Below, one piece after another: positions 33,106 through 45,775 of a DNA stretch of 64,000 bases. The translations under genes were made by a program, and so were the position numbers. A model generated the notes under the pieces. That model had not been told where the DNA came from, ran no database searches, and saw only the letters and a program-made list of their open reading frames with translations. The number at the start of each line of letters is the position of its first letter. Positions within the stretch are counted from its first letter, which is position 1. Source of the stretch: Pararge aegeria (Eukaryota; Arthropoda; Insecta; Lepidoptera; Nymphalidae); NCBI RefSeq assembly GCF_905163445.1, contig NC_053197.1, forward strand, positions 248,001-312,000. The letters are read 5' to 3'.

Positions 33106-33363
33106 TCATTACCGGCCCACAAGGCACGGATCACAAGTAGAAGGGTTTAGGCTGTAGACCACTACGCTAGACCTTGGTGGACTTCTTTGAGAACACTATT
33201 GAGAACTCTCAGGCATACCGGTTTCCTAACGATTTTTGCCTTTTTGGAGCTAGTGATATCAACCATAACGCACATTACTTAAATAAGTTAGAAGTGAGTG
33301 CTAGGATTCGAACTCGGCTATCCGGAATCGAAACCAAAGTCGTACCCACTGGGATATCACTGC
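33106..33363 (-). mobile_element. SINE family C, full-length, minus strand
   Basis: From TCATTACCGGCCCAC through CTCTCAGGCATACCGGTTTCC to the tRNA-like head GGATTCGAACTCGG ... CCCACTGGGATATCAC. It joins the body seen at 37981 and 58435 to the head seen at 13162 and 29790. Confidence 0.78.
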
Positions 33364-36300
33364 TTTTAACCACTTATTAGAGGCAAAAATATAATTAATT
33401 CAAAAGTTAATTACGTTAACTTTAATATGCCAACTTAGAGGGTTAAAAACTCTTCCCATGCGTTATGGCAACATTATTCATATTTTCTATTAATCAGGTG
33501 CACTGATAGAAAACATGTAAAGATATGGAGGATAGGTTGTATTTGTGTTGTTCTTAATCTCTTACAAAAAGAAGCCCAACAGAGTTTGTTGTTGAATTGT
33601 TGAAAAGATACACTAAAAGCTAAGTAACACTTCTTTGATTTCGTCTCTACTTTCTAAGCATTTAAAATGGTATTGAGTTTTGGTTTGGTTTTTATTACGT
33701 ATATATCTCTGAAGCAACGAGTAACGTATAGAGATAACTATTTCGCAACGTGCATGCTAGCCCAATATTTCATCCCATTATTTAATTAAACTTCACAATC
33801 GTTCTACTTAGTGTAAAACCCAACATCTTGCTGAACATTAAATTGCAATACTTGTGACTATATATTACCTACACATGCAAGTAGTTGTGAGTTTAACTTT
33901 GGCACGGATCAAATACATCAACGATAAACAGTACAAACAAAATATGAATTCTCTCTCATTCAGTCCTTCTTAATTTATTATTATGGTAAACTGCTACGAG
34001 AAGTTAGCGATAAGAGCTAAAATGCCATATAATAGGAAAGCTAAAAGTTAAAAAAAAGCACAAAAAATGTCATAATGCTTACATGCGGAAGCGCCTTTTT
34101 CTGTCATAAAAGTTGACATCTATTTAAAATGTCAAGTGGTCGTTCACAAAGATCATATCACAATAGCATTACCGTCTAATCGGCTGTGATCCGAAGCTTT
34201 ATTCATAGAAGATTAAAAAAAGTACGAAGCAGACTTCCGTGTGATTTACATGTGTTGTACCTCGTACCTACTCTATCAGCGTTAAATGCAATGCTGGCGG
34301 AGTCACCTCACTGTGATATTTTCGGGTCCTTGAACACGATTTTTAGAACTGCAGAACTGTGAAAAATGTAACTGTACTATGTTTTTAACTTAATTTGATT
34401 GAGTAAGAGCATAACAAAGTTACTAGTAGGTACCTACTACTATTGGTATATTATTTTGAAGATCATGTTTATTTCTTTTTTTCTCTTACAATTTGTATAA
34501 TTTAATATCCTATGTATTTACGAATCCACGCCTCGACCTCAGAAAGCAGGGTAGCTGCCCACTGCACCAATCGGCCGTCGCAGTGGAGCTAAACCGTCAA
34601 AATGCCATCAAAATAAATGAAGCTCGCACAATACCCGAGCGACGCGAACACAGGCCAGCAGTTAGCGAGCCACAAAGGGCCAAGCCACAGATGATTGTCA
34701 AAATCTAATTTTTTCTACCACTATCAGATTCCACTGCAGAATGAGGATTAGACAAAAACACGCACAATGGCGCACAGACTAAGGGGAACGTGGACGGAGT
34801 CGCTAACGAACTTGCTTATGCGATTGAACGAAGTAGGTGAGCAATTATTAGTGGAAAAAGACACCATAAAATATTTTCTTAACCCTTAGAAAAATACCAT
34901 AAGTACAAAACACGCAAGAGTACTTCAAGTTTTGTTATTTTCAGACTAAAATTTTACATTGAAATGAGCAAGTTATCTGATCGTTCATTAAGAAGCTTTT
35001 AAAAAATCAGAAATTATTACAAGGCTCTTCTAATCGACTTTAATTTATCAATTACAAATACATTAATACATACTAAATAAACAAAAATAAAATTACTACT
35101 TTTTCTTTAAAGCCGAATTCGTATTCGAATACGTCTTTACAAGTTTGTTTGGCATGTTATTCGGTGGAATGAACGATCGGTCAAAGTTATTATCCTAACT
35201 CTTTTATCATAAGGACAAACAAACTACATAAATATTAATGAGACATGGTTTTTCTAATCTATTAGTAAGTATGTAGTGCATCACCGAGGTGTTCGTTCAA
35301 TGCTATGCAAAGCAGAGGATTAGGCAGGTATTAGGCAGTATTCGAACCCGGAACCTCCGGCTTCCGTCAGTTTCGTGTAGTCTGTGGGTGTAACGTAATC
35401 GCGCCCTCGGACAATCGATGGAAGACGTTTAGTCGACTATTATTTTTCCCTACATCGAGTTAAGTTCTCAAATACAAAGGGAATAAAGACTTCCGCAATT
35501 ACCGCGGTGGAGCGGAGCGGAGTGGGTAGTAATGGCGGGCGCCTTTGTCCGCGAGAGGTGTTGACCGGCCGCTGCCATTGTGCGTGGTGTGTGGAACAAC
35601 AACCTCAACGACACACTGTTGTTTCCTGTTCCTCCGCATACCATCTGTTAGCGCTCCATCGCACCTAGCCGCCCGAGTTGAGCTTCAAGAAAACACTACA
35701 TGCGTTGTCTCGAGTCGCGAATTGGCGGACGATTTTAAAGTTAACATCTCCGAGGATGCTACGGTTTCAGAGCGGAACGTGCGTAGACAGTACATTGCTG
35801 TTTGTATGTGTGTTTATCTGTGTTAGTTGTGGAGTATAAGGATAGAAGAAAATGTTATGAATTACACCGTGCAGATTCTCCTGCTATTCGCGGAATAGGA
35901 AATTACGCTTTATGTTCTATGTATTCTACGATTTGAATTTAGCGGATGTTGAGAAAACTCATTTTCTTGTCAAAACACTGGTGCGAATTATTTTCTATTG
36001 TACACAAAAATAATTGAACGGATCTAAAAGTATTACATATTTTAACGATATTCCCATTACACAGGGATAGCACTATTTTTAGACCTGCCAATTTAGTTTA
36101 AGTCACAGTTAGTTACTGAAAGATCTGTATCGCTGAGTGGTCTGGGTATAACAAACACCCTTTTATCTAAGATCACATCAATTTACTTATCAAAGAAAAA
36201 AAACATCGGGCTTTGTCTGGGTTTTACCCGCTTAACACTAGTCAATGAGGCGTCCTATGACAATAGAAAGAGGATCAGAAGGGCCTCCTTCACTCGCTGT

Positions 36301-36471
36301 TGTGCCAGAGTCAACAACTTATTTAGCTTACAGCCACTTCACGGTATTACCAAGCTAATAAGCTGTTGATATGAAGATTACGAAACAGAAGCGTCTATAT
36401 GATACCCCTGTCCTGTAACTACGCTTTATTTTATACTATCATTACAAAGTTGCAGTAGAGCTTTAGTTGAC
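33364..36471. other. Mostly unique noncoding DNA
   Basis: Includes a SINE-A head (34527-34580), a SINE-head-like GTATTCGAACCCGGAACCTCCGG at about 35338-35360 and a GC-rich block (35500-35680). A 93-codon open frame at 35545 is within the GC block and has no domain. Confidence 0.4.
34527..34580 (-). mobile_element. SINE family A head, minus strand
   Basis: CAGAAAGCAGGGTAGCTGCC and CACCAATCGGCCGTC are the inverse of the family A head. The body is absent. Confidence 0.65.
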
Positions 36472-36695
36472 TGAGCTGGTCTAGGGAAGTACTACCGCCC
36501 AGGTATTTTTGAGCATTTTTGCCGACAATCAGTATTGTTGCAACGCTGTCTGAAGGTTGCGGTTCCGGTGTTTCTACAGGTACAAGAGATTTAACCTCAG
36601 GATTGTGTACACAAGATGGTTAAAACAAATCGATTAGGGGTATGAGTTTTATATAACTGCCCTCCAGTTAAGATTGCAGTCAAGAGCTAACTTTT
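36472..36695 (+). repeat. Family D 5' piece followed by family E tail
   Basis: GGTCTAGGGAAGTACTACCGCC to CAGTATTGTTGCAACGCTGT is family D. From about 36625, AATCGATTAGGGGTATGAG and AGATTGCAGTCAAGAGCTAAC match the end of family E. Boundaries are approximate. Confidence 0.5.
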
Positions 36696-37980
36696 AGCAT
36701 AAAACAAAGCTGTCAAGTTTACACTAAGGGAGTTAGTGACCGAACTTTTGCTTCACTTTTTTTCAGAAACATATAGATAGATGCTAACAACTGTGGTGAC
36801 ATGTCATCTCTGTATACAAGATTTTAGATGAGTATCTATAAAACTGGTGCTGTCGTTATGCTTTTTAAATGATAGCCACCGGTGGGTAAAAAAAATCTGA
36901 ATAGGACTAAACTGTTAGACACGTTTATTGCTTGACGAACAGAAAGATAATATCAACATACTAATACCATTGAAATTTTTCTAAACTTAATTTAAAAAGA
37001 ATGAACAAGATAGAGTTGGGGTAAAGCAAAGAATGCGACTGCCCCTTTTATTAAGCAGCAGTTAATGACCCGAAAGGCAATCTCGCCAAATAAACCCTCA
37101 GCTGATTTCCAAAATGGATTTCGTAAATTTACTCTGAGACAAAAATAATTTGTCTGTTCGTAATGGAAACTTCACTCAGACATCAGACACGACACTTTTA
37201 ATTGATACGTATCAATTTAATACAATAATATAATGAGACACTTATGCTTTAATAGTTTAGTGTTTGTACAAAGACTACATTTTCTTGCCTTGGTAACTAA
37301 ATCAGTTGCGTTCCCAGCGTTCCATGGAAAAGGTATTGTTATAAGCACATGATGCTTAACACCTACAGTTCAGGTTGATGGGCAGAGGGTGTCACATTGT
37401 AGTCCGTATTCAGCCATCTGCTGTAGTAACTATTTAAAAAAATAGTCGTGTTTGTCGCGGTCTTGTCGCTAATCTGCGTCGATTCTCGCCCGAAACAATT
37501 CATTTGTCTGTGGCGTCGGCAATAAAGTTGCTGAAACGACGCGGCTCCCGCGCGCCGGGCCGGTGCCGTGCCGGACCGGAGCAGGTAAATCGCGGCAAGG
37601 AGTTTTAAATTGGAATTCCTGGGAGTGCAATAATTGTTGTCGCTTAATTAATGTAGAACAGGGAAAAAGTCGTGCTATGTTCCCAAGTGATGGAGCTCGA
37701 AGTTTTTGGCGAAGAAGAGAAAGTGTTTGGCGGTACGGTGTACGGTAACGAACTTATAAATAACTCAATCTGATGCAAGCTAGTTATATATATGTATATA
37801 GTATATATTCATGTCAAAACTTTAATTAATATTAAATAGTCACAGGCATCATGAAGCATCGGAGATAGACACATGCGGGTGGCCTGTCGGAAACCTGTGG
37901 TGAGATATGGTATCACCCTGCGGCTTCTAGGTGAAGATTGTGTATTGATAATGATTGTGTAAGACGACTATGATCTCTAA
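36696..37980. other. Noncoding interval
   Basis: Includes a family D fragment (37341-37420) and a GC-rich stretch (37500-37590). No gene is recognised. Confidence 0.4.
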
Positions 37981-38167
37981 GCATCATCATCATCATCCTA
38001 ATAACCCATTACACATTGAGAAGTATTTAGGTCGTACTCCATCACGTTGGATTGGATGGGATTGGTGGATTCCACACGCCTGAGAACATTGAAGAGAACT
38101 TTCAGGCATGCAGGGTTCCTAACAATGTTTTCCTTCAACGTTAAAGCAGGATATATTTGAATTGCTT
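37981..38167 (-). repeat. Family C body, head missing
   Basis: CATCATCATCATCCTAATAACCC, TTTCAGGCATGCAGGGTTCC and TTTTCCTTCAACGTTAAAGC match 33106-33250; the copy stops at GAATTGCTTAAG before the tRNA-like head. Confidence 0.65.
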
Positions 38168-38294
38168 AAGAGAAAGATCGCATCATAAGCAGTAAACGTG
38201 TCTACAAAAAATAATATTCGTTAAGCAAGAAGTAATAAACATGTATGCGATGTAGCTTGCGAATACCCCAATATTTTAGGATAATAATTTACGT

Positions 38295-38882
38295 GATAAC
38301 TATCATGTAAATGTAAGTTTGTTTGTTACGCTTTCACGAAAAAAGCTAAACCGATCATCATGAAACTTTGTACACATATTCCTGAACGTATGAGAAGTAA
38401 CATAGGATGCTTTTTATCCCAAAATTAAGCTCAGTTCTTTTGGGCGAGGGGACGAAAGTGTTTGACGATTTAACACCATAACGCTGTCAAATGATAACAA
38501 GTAGATAAGTAATGATTAAACTAATTACTTTTGTACTTTAGAGGTTATAATATCCGTTTGATTTTGCTCAAATTTGGGGTAGTCGGACAGAACTCCTCAG
38601 CGGACGGCAGCAAGCCCGTCATTAAATACATAAAGTGCTGCCACATTTATTAGGCCCTCAGTGCTAGGACTAAATAAAAGTTGTCCAAAATTGTTCCTAG
38701 TTACTTTACGCTTCTTCTTCTTAATGATTCTTCCTTTAATGATTACTATTCTTTGGAGGAGCTGAGATTGATTAGACAGTACTTTTAAGACATTCTTTAT
38801 TATGTGAATTGAAACTACACCAGCTCTTTTTTCTTTCGTAAAACAAAAACAAACGCAGACAAAGTCGCGGGCAACAGCTAGT
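38295..38882 (+). mobile_element. Nonautonomous Helitron, long copy
   Basis: Ends GACAAAGTCGCGGGCAACAGCTAGT at 38878-38882, with the 3' hairpin region. The 5' part has GTTTGTTTGTTACGCTTTCACG, typical of the family. The start is approximate. The 590-base length suggests additional inserted sequence. Confidence 0.7.
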
Positions 38883-41199
38883 TATAATAATAATTGACAT
38901 TAAAACGCTACTTAGAAATACTAAATCTTTCGAAGGCATCTTAGGCTAAGAAAGGACTTTTCTATAATCGGTTCGGGTAAGGAGGGGACACGGTAAAGGT
39001 TGAAAGTCTGTACGATGGATCTGATGTTTTGGTCTTGTAACAATTAATTTTAATCGAAGCACTAATTTCACCTATTCTAGGTTTTTAAAATATCAATCTT
39101 AATGAAGAATAAGTTTTACATATTATTATGTACGTTAATAGCGTGAGACGGCCATATTTAGTCCTTGTAAATACTTATTTTAGTTCAGCAGGAGTTGTCG
39201 CGATCGCTGGCACGTCAGTCGGCGGTATTGTATAAGTTAGATTAATGTATTGTTTACTTGTTCGCAGGTTTCCCGCAGATCAAATCACCTTACAGTCCCA
39301 GCGCACAGCCTCACCTTACAGGTTAGTACTTACCTACCTTATCTAGCATTAACAAACATTACTGAGTATTTCAACTAGATTTTATTCGCAATGTTTTTCT
39401 TGTAATTCTGAGAACTCTACTGTAAGTTTAAGAAAGAATATTTAGACCAGCGTTAATAAGACTATTTTGTTGGTAAGTAAGGCAACGTTGATCCGTACCT
39501 ATTGGAGGGCTACCGGCTACTGATCGGAATTTCTTCCACTCGTCACACGTCGGATAGCAAATTAATCCGAGGTTCATAGTCATTATCATTAACTTTTGAT
39601 AATAATAGTTCTCTTAAAGTTGGAGTCATAATCGTATCGTTTGCAATTTCGTACCGAATTAATTTTCACCGTTGGCTGCAGGAAGCAGAACGCTCATATG
39701 GTTTCTAAACAGATTAATATTTTTAGAACTGAAGATCCAAAGTTGCCAACTTAATAAAAATCTGCTTTGTAAAAATGTAATTGTTTCTTAGTTTCTCCTT
39801 CTTAGACACAATAATGGGTCACCGCTCCTTTTCTGGCTGAGTTTAACTGGTAGCTGTAAGGGTATCGACAGCGTAACCTGGCGGGATAAGGAGCCTCGGA
39901 ATTAGGCTATGCTATGAAAGAGTTTGAGCCCTAGGGCTCGAAGAATCTAAGAGATCGTCGGCCCAAAGGCGCCTCATGGTGAGGCTGAACCTTGGCTTGC
40001 ACATATATAGTTAAAGCCACCAAGTGGCGATGGCTACTTTTTATCCTGAGATAACAAAGGTTAGATGTAGATTGATAAAGACCTATTAATAAAATAAACC
40101 CGTCGTATGTGTGTTTGTAAAGAAGGTGCGTAATCTAACGTTAACGAATTCCAATTGGCATATCGTCCTGAAACAAATACTAAACAATATACCTCGCTGC
40201 TGATTTAGGAAAGTGGCTGAAGGGGGTGCGGGCGGGGTGGGGTCCCTCGTGTGCCCCCGCCCCGCAGGCCGCTGCCACCCCGCAGCGCCGCTACCCCCGG
40301 CTTTGTCTCAGTAATGAATCCGCCAAACGTCAAACGTCACCGCGCACGCCCCGGCCGATCGCACAAATCATATGCCAATCTATCCCCCATCGGAAAATCA
40401 ACTTTACACTTTCAAACATAGAACACCCTTTTCTTTAGATAGTTCGGGATGAATACACCCATTCAAGAGACATCGTGCGAAGAGATTTGCTTAGGTGGGA
40501 CGTGAGGTTTTTGAAAATATCCCGTTAAATGTAAATTAGAGAGGTCGAGAGACACGACTGTGACTCAAATTACTCAATTACGTGTTCCACTTCAGTCGTT
40601 AGTCGGTACACGTGGAACATGTTAGCACAAGTTCGCAACCGTAGTACTATAAGGTTACTTTCCGTCAATCAAACCAAATTTTTATGGGAGAACCGATTCA
40701 TTGTCTACTTTTATAATAAATGGCATAGCCTGATCCATTCTGAAATGTTTTACAGACAGCCTTGATGTTTTAATAGAAGAATAGGTTTTACCTAACCTAA
40801 CAAGATTGGGTGATAACGACACAAAATTATCATGTCATGAGTCCACTCCGGTTCACTGAGTGGAAACCCACCCCGGTGGAGTATGCGCTAAATCATGAAC
40901 TAGCCATCAGGCAGTCAAAAGTATTGTTTGTATAACACTCGGGTCAGTGCCTCGGTAAAGTATGACAATATTATTGACAAGTTATCACCATCCTAAATCT
41001 TATATTTAGACCCTAATGATGGTGCTTTCTCAGTACCTACTCAGCTATTTCTTACGGGCCTCCTATGCAAAAGTTCGTGTGTCTAGAGATACCTTATCGT
41101 AGCTGGACGTTGTCTATCAGTCGGTATGAGTTTGTGTTAGTGAGGATGTGTTAGGTGGACATTTATTATTTAAGTTTTAAACCACGGGCCAGCTACTTC
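38883..41199. other. Noncoding interval around a candidate exon
   Basis: Apart from the candidate exon (39268-39321) it holds a GC-rich block at 40210-40370. No repeat was identified with confidence. Confidence 0.4.
39268..39321 (+). CDS. Candidate 54-base host exon
   Basis: The acceptor TTGTTTACTTGTTCGCAG ends at 39267 and the donor CAG|GTTAGT begins at 39322. The enclosed 54 bases are a multiple of three. In the frame starting at 39270 they read FPQIKSPYSPSAQPHLT without a stop; two other acceptors or frames are possible (CCCGCAG at 39278). Ser/Pro-rich microexons of this size occur in large insect genes for transcription or RNA-binding proteins, but I cannot name the gene. The call rests on splice signals and in-frame length only. 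Confidence 0.4.
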
Positions 41200-41340
41200 C
41201 CTGGCATCAGCACCATCATTATCATGAGCCTAAGGATGTCTCACTGCTGTGCCTCTTCTCATGAAGGGGAGGGAGTTTTAGAGCATAGACCAAGCACGCT
41301 GTTCCATATTGGGTTGGTATGTCCAGGTTCCCTGTAATTA
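41200..41340 (+). repeat. Possible family C-related fragment
   Basis: CACCATCATTATCATGAGCC, then TAGAGCATAGACCAAGCACGC and TTGGGTTGGTATGTCCAGG loosely follow the CAT-rich end of family C. The match is weak. Confidence 0.35.
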
Positions 41341-44300
41341 CTTAGTATAGTTAGTTGGTAGTAAGGTAAGATGTTTTCAATTTAAACAGAATTATGTACA
41401 ATTATAATATTAAGTTATTTCAAAATAGCCAAGTAAGTTAGCTTAAAATTTTGACTTAAACCATGAATTAGTTGAAAATAAGTCTTTTGGTTAAAATTAT
41501 TTAGATTCTTTGAGCACTAATAAACAAGTAGGTAAACCTTTCCATTTGTTTTTAAATAAACTTTTTCTTCCAATAAGCCACTTGTACTATCGGCGGTAGG
41601 TGGCGCCACGGAGGCGGTTATCGGCAACGATTCGGAATGTGTGCTCGGCGTGTGTCCTGGTAGCGCCGCAACCCTAGCGGAGTCTGAAAAGCGGTTCGCA
41701 GAAAACAAACCACCTGCCCGGCGGGGGCCCGGCAGCCATTTGTAAAAATTGCCTTCGCCGCCATTTCTACGCGGGAATTTCATATTTGGAACGCCGCAGG
41801 GAGGAATCCACGAGTAGATTTGAGTTTTGACATTTTTACCATCATGGCCGCGCTTTTTTATTGTTTCTAAAACAATGAACGCGATGGTCGTTTCGCGTGC
41901 CATTGTTTAGAAGGACGCCATTTTTAATTTGAAAATTAGGGGTAAGAGTCGTTTGTGCTATGTACCTACGGCGAACAATGCGTTTATGTAAGTGCTCGGA
42001 GTCAAGACGTGAGGTTCATTGGTCAACCTGCAATTGTTTATATAAAAACAGCACCTACATTAATATTGAGGTGGTTTTTTTGTACATAGGTAATCCTACC
42101 AAAATAAATAGGGTATTTTTTATTTAAAAAAAAAAATCATTTCAGAATCGACGTAGTTACGAAATAGTAAACACACAGCCGAACAGACGAATACATGTAC
42201 AGAATCTACTAACGTCTGAAACTATAGGTGTTCGTGTACTAACAAATTAAAACAAAGAACAGTCTTAAGGTTTGTTTAGAATTTAGTTTTTTTGTCGAAT
42301 CCAATTGTTACTAGACGTGACCACCGAAAAGATACTAAATTGTATGAAATATTTCAGTTACCTGTCGAAAAGCTCCTAAATTTCTATCGATTAATCCTTT
42401 AAAAAAATAAACAAACTTGACTGTGTTAGACAATAGTAACTAATTTCTAAGAAACTGAAAATCTAACTACTGCACTCATTTCGGATAATTTGCTGCTTAT
42501 TGTGGATCTCCATCTTATCTTTCCAAGTATTTTCATTACATCGTCACCACATTTAGGTGTAACAAACATGAAGCACCATTTCAAATTTAAAGAGAAAATT
42601 AAAATCGCTTTAGATTTGACAAAGGTCATATCAACAAAAAAGCTTATTTCCAAGGATCAGCATCAAATAATATTATTAATAGCAAAAAATAGGGCCAACT
42701 TCACAATGCACTATATATAAAGATTAAACATTTATATTTGACGCATATAAAGAGTAACATTGACACACAATAAATCCAGCCTTTGAATTATAGCGTTGCT
42801 CACGAGAACCTATACAGCAGCACCTTGACGCATTGATACATGATGCACAGCCAACACCGCTACGTAAATTAATAAGAAATATGGACATAACATTATTTAA
42901 ACGGTAGATGCATATTGGATATTGGATAGAAGCAGGCGTTTCACGGTAGATGCGTTCTAAAAAAGTATTTTCGGAAACCTTAAAGGGGTCTCAACCCTTT
43001 ATGGGGGATGAGCTTAAGTATGGAGTGTCTTTGTGGCCCATAAGCGAAACTCATAGACAAAGCGCAATGTCTTTAATAAGGGAACTTTGATGGCAATAGA
43101 GAACCAAAAACCCCTAACTTTTCCTAGAGGAATTTGTTTTCGACAATTTATCATCGTAGATTGAAATAAAACCTAGACGAAGATATTACAAAATAACAAT
43201 TCCCCTATTTGTCAATCTACGTGGATTGACACGAGGCAGATTGTAACTGGCAACATTTGCAATCGAAGTCACACGTTACATATTCATAGCCTCACTTCAG
43301 CAGTCCGCACTCGCCTGAACTTCGCAACTTTGTAAGCGGGAATTGAGTCAGCTCGGCTCGTGCCCGCACTTAGCGAATGGACACAGAACATTATAATATG
43401 AATAATAATATGTATTTACATATAATCAGGCATCTACTACTTAAGTTTACGAGAAAACTTGCGGAACATCGGTCAATTGTAATGTGACAACAGGGATGTT
43501 TAAAAACAATTTTGGCTACGCCATAAAAACACAAATAGGCATATCTTATAGAAATATCCTTTGGTTCACCTGGTTACTATACTAAACGTTTTATTGTATT
43601 TAAGTCTTTGTGCTTTTGGACGTCGAAAGTTCTATCTTCTTCTTCAGAAGCACACAAACAAATAAATAACCTATTATAATTTTATAATAGTAGAGAGGAA
43701 ACAGTTTTTTTTCCGTCACATTGGGATATTTTCCGCCTGTTACAAGGATACATTTCAGCTGCTTTTATCTGCACCTTATTACGCAGGCTATAAGGTCGTG
43801 ATTGGCTTTTGTCAAGGGTGTCACCACCACAATATCGGGTGTCACAGACGCCGCTAAGTGGCGACGTGTAACAATAACAAGTTATTAGTGTTGAAGACAC
43901 TCCGAAGTATCAAATGTTCCATTTGTTTTTATATGACAACATTATTGAGTTCTGAAAACGTTAAAAATAATTAGTTAGTCTCCTCGGGATTTGCGCCAAT
44001 GTAGCTGTTGATTCTAATTAATTAGTTTTACTGTGGTAAGGCTGTATTTTAATCATAAACTTTTTATAGGTCCACCAAAATAGAATTTCTGATGAGAGGG
44101 CGCTATCCCAGTATATCTCAGTCTCACAATCTGCGAAGGTACGCTTTCTGAAGCCACTTCTAGTTCGCAACTTGTTGAGCTACGTCCGGAAATCTGGATT
44201 GTTTACAGAACTTCGTATTTCTAGCATGATCTCCTCCAGCATCACAGGAATTGAGTGACTTTACTGGCAGTTGCTAATCTGCTGAGACTTCTCCTTACAG

Positions 44301-45329
44301 CGACGAGTATTTAAATTTCGGTGACATATTATGCGATTTCTATAAAGACGAACTGTGCCATTTCGATGAATAACTAACTGCATGGGGCAGTGGATAATAT
44401 GTAATACTTCAGACGTATAACGAAGCAGAAATACGTACGCCGCGAATTGCTACTAAACTTTGATCTGAACAGAAATTAAAAATCGCTTACGATCTAGACT
44501 ACAGCTCCAGTCAATAGACAACACCCCAAGTGCCACTTAGTGCACACGAGTGCTAGCCCTCTTCAGATGCAAAGTATGCTAATTTGTAGTCCCTAATCAA
44601 TTTATGACTAATTCCGAGTCATCATTTCTCTCCGAGTGGCTCGAGTCGCCGGAGCGCCGCGGAGTGAGTCTTGAGTGTTGACAGCCGATTAAAAAGCTTG
44701 TAATAAGCGAAACACTGTGCAAACATGCTCCCCCTGCCGGCGTGAAGCGAGCAAACAAGCGGAGACAATTGCGTATTCCATTACAATCGCAGATGTGCTC
44801 AAATAGTTTATTTCCACCGAGGCGGAGTGGAGAGAGCCACTCGTCTCCTCTCGGAGCACTCGCGCAGAACAGACAAACGAATAGCTGAGTGCCGATTACT
44901 GCTGCCCCAAAGTCTTGCTCATCATTACGGGCCACCGGCTGCCTAGCGATAGCTTGCACGTTTAGCAATCACAAACAGTCACTTTCTCTTATAACCACAT
45001 CGATATTATCTATATCAATTTTCCCTGACCGATTTCAGCCGAGGTGTTCAATCTTCAGAGAGATTTACCAACTACGCGGTATTATTAGATATTAAAATGC
45101 ACCAGTGTGTACGTAAACACAGGTAGGTGCACTCTATATTCCCTTACTCACATAGTCCGATGAGACCGCAGATCCGATACGACGGAAAGAGATCAAGCGC
45201 TGAACCGACAGCTTTACGTGCTCTCCGACGCACGGAGGAAAATCACCGCAAATCTCCAAACACCAGGCTGATAACAAGAATTTCTTGATACAAAAATCCA
45301 ATAGTATTTATTGGCCTGACTCGGAAATC
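41341..45329. other. Unique noncoding DNA with two GC-rich blocks
   Basis: GC-rich blocks lie at 41580-41860 and 44600-44900. The 128-codon minus frame in the first and the 123-codon minus frame in the second show no domain. No repeat family recognised with confidence. Confidence 0.4.
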
Positions 45330-45395
45330 GCTCCCAAGACCTGAGGATCAGCATTCGAACATGCTAGACCGACGAGACAGAAAACTTTCTATTTC
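45330..45395 (-). repeat. Possible tRNA-like SINE head
   Basis: CCTGAGGATCAGCATTCGAACATGCTAGACCGACGAGACAG has a degenerate inverted B box followed by an A-box-like region. Low certainty. Confidence 0.35.
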
Positions 45396-45417
45396 TAGTC
45401 TAGTATAGTCTCATCTA

Positions 45418-45775
45418 TATCAATATTATAGATAACAACGTGTGTGTGTTACCTATGTGTCAACCACTGCGCAAATCTTTACGAAATTTGGTACAGAAAT
45501 AGCTTGTATCCTGGATACGGACAAAGGATATATTTTTATTTTTAGTCCAGGACAGTACCCAGGGTGCGTTGCCATTGCATTCGAGAAACCAGCCTTTTTA
45601 ACCTATGCAATGCGTCTTAATAAAAAAACAGATTTTGACAACATTTTGCATAGATATAGATTGCATCCTGGACAAATATGGGAGCTTTTATTGCCCGGAA
45701 AAATTAGAAGTCTCCTTCGGGATTATTAAAAAACCGAATCGCTCGCGAACGAAGTCGTGGAAAATAGCTATTAGT
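45418..45775 (+). mobile_element. Degenerate Helitron-like copy
   Basis: Begins near ATATCAATATTATAGATAACAACG and ends CGAACGAAGTCGTGGAAAATAGCTATTAG, a decayed form of the GACGAAGTCGCGGGCAACAGCTAGT terminus. An internal near-repeat (AGCTTGTATCCTGGATACGG and ATAGATTGCATCCTGGACAA) suggests a tandem module. Confidence 0.55.

Noticed and set aside
41517..41903. 128-codon minus-strand open frame
   Set aside because: Lies in a GC-rich block; no recognisable domain, no sign of selection visible.
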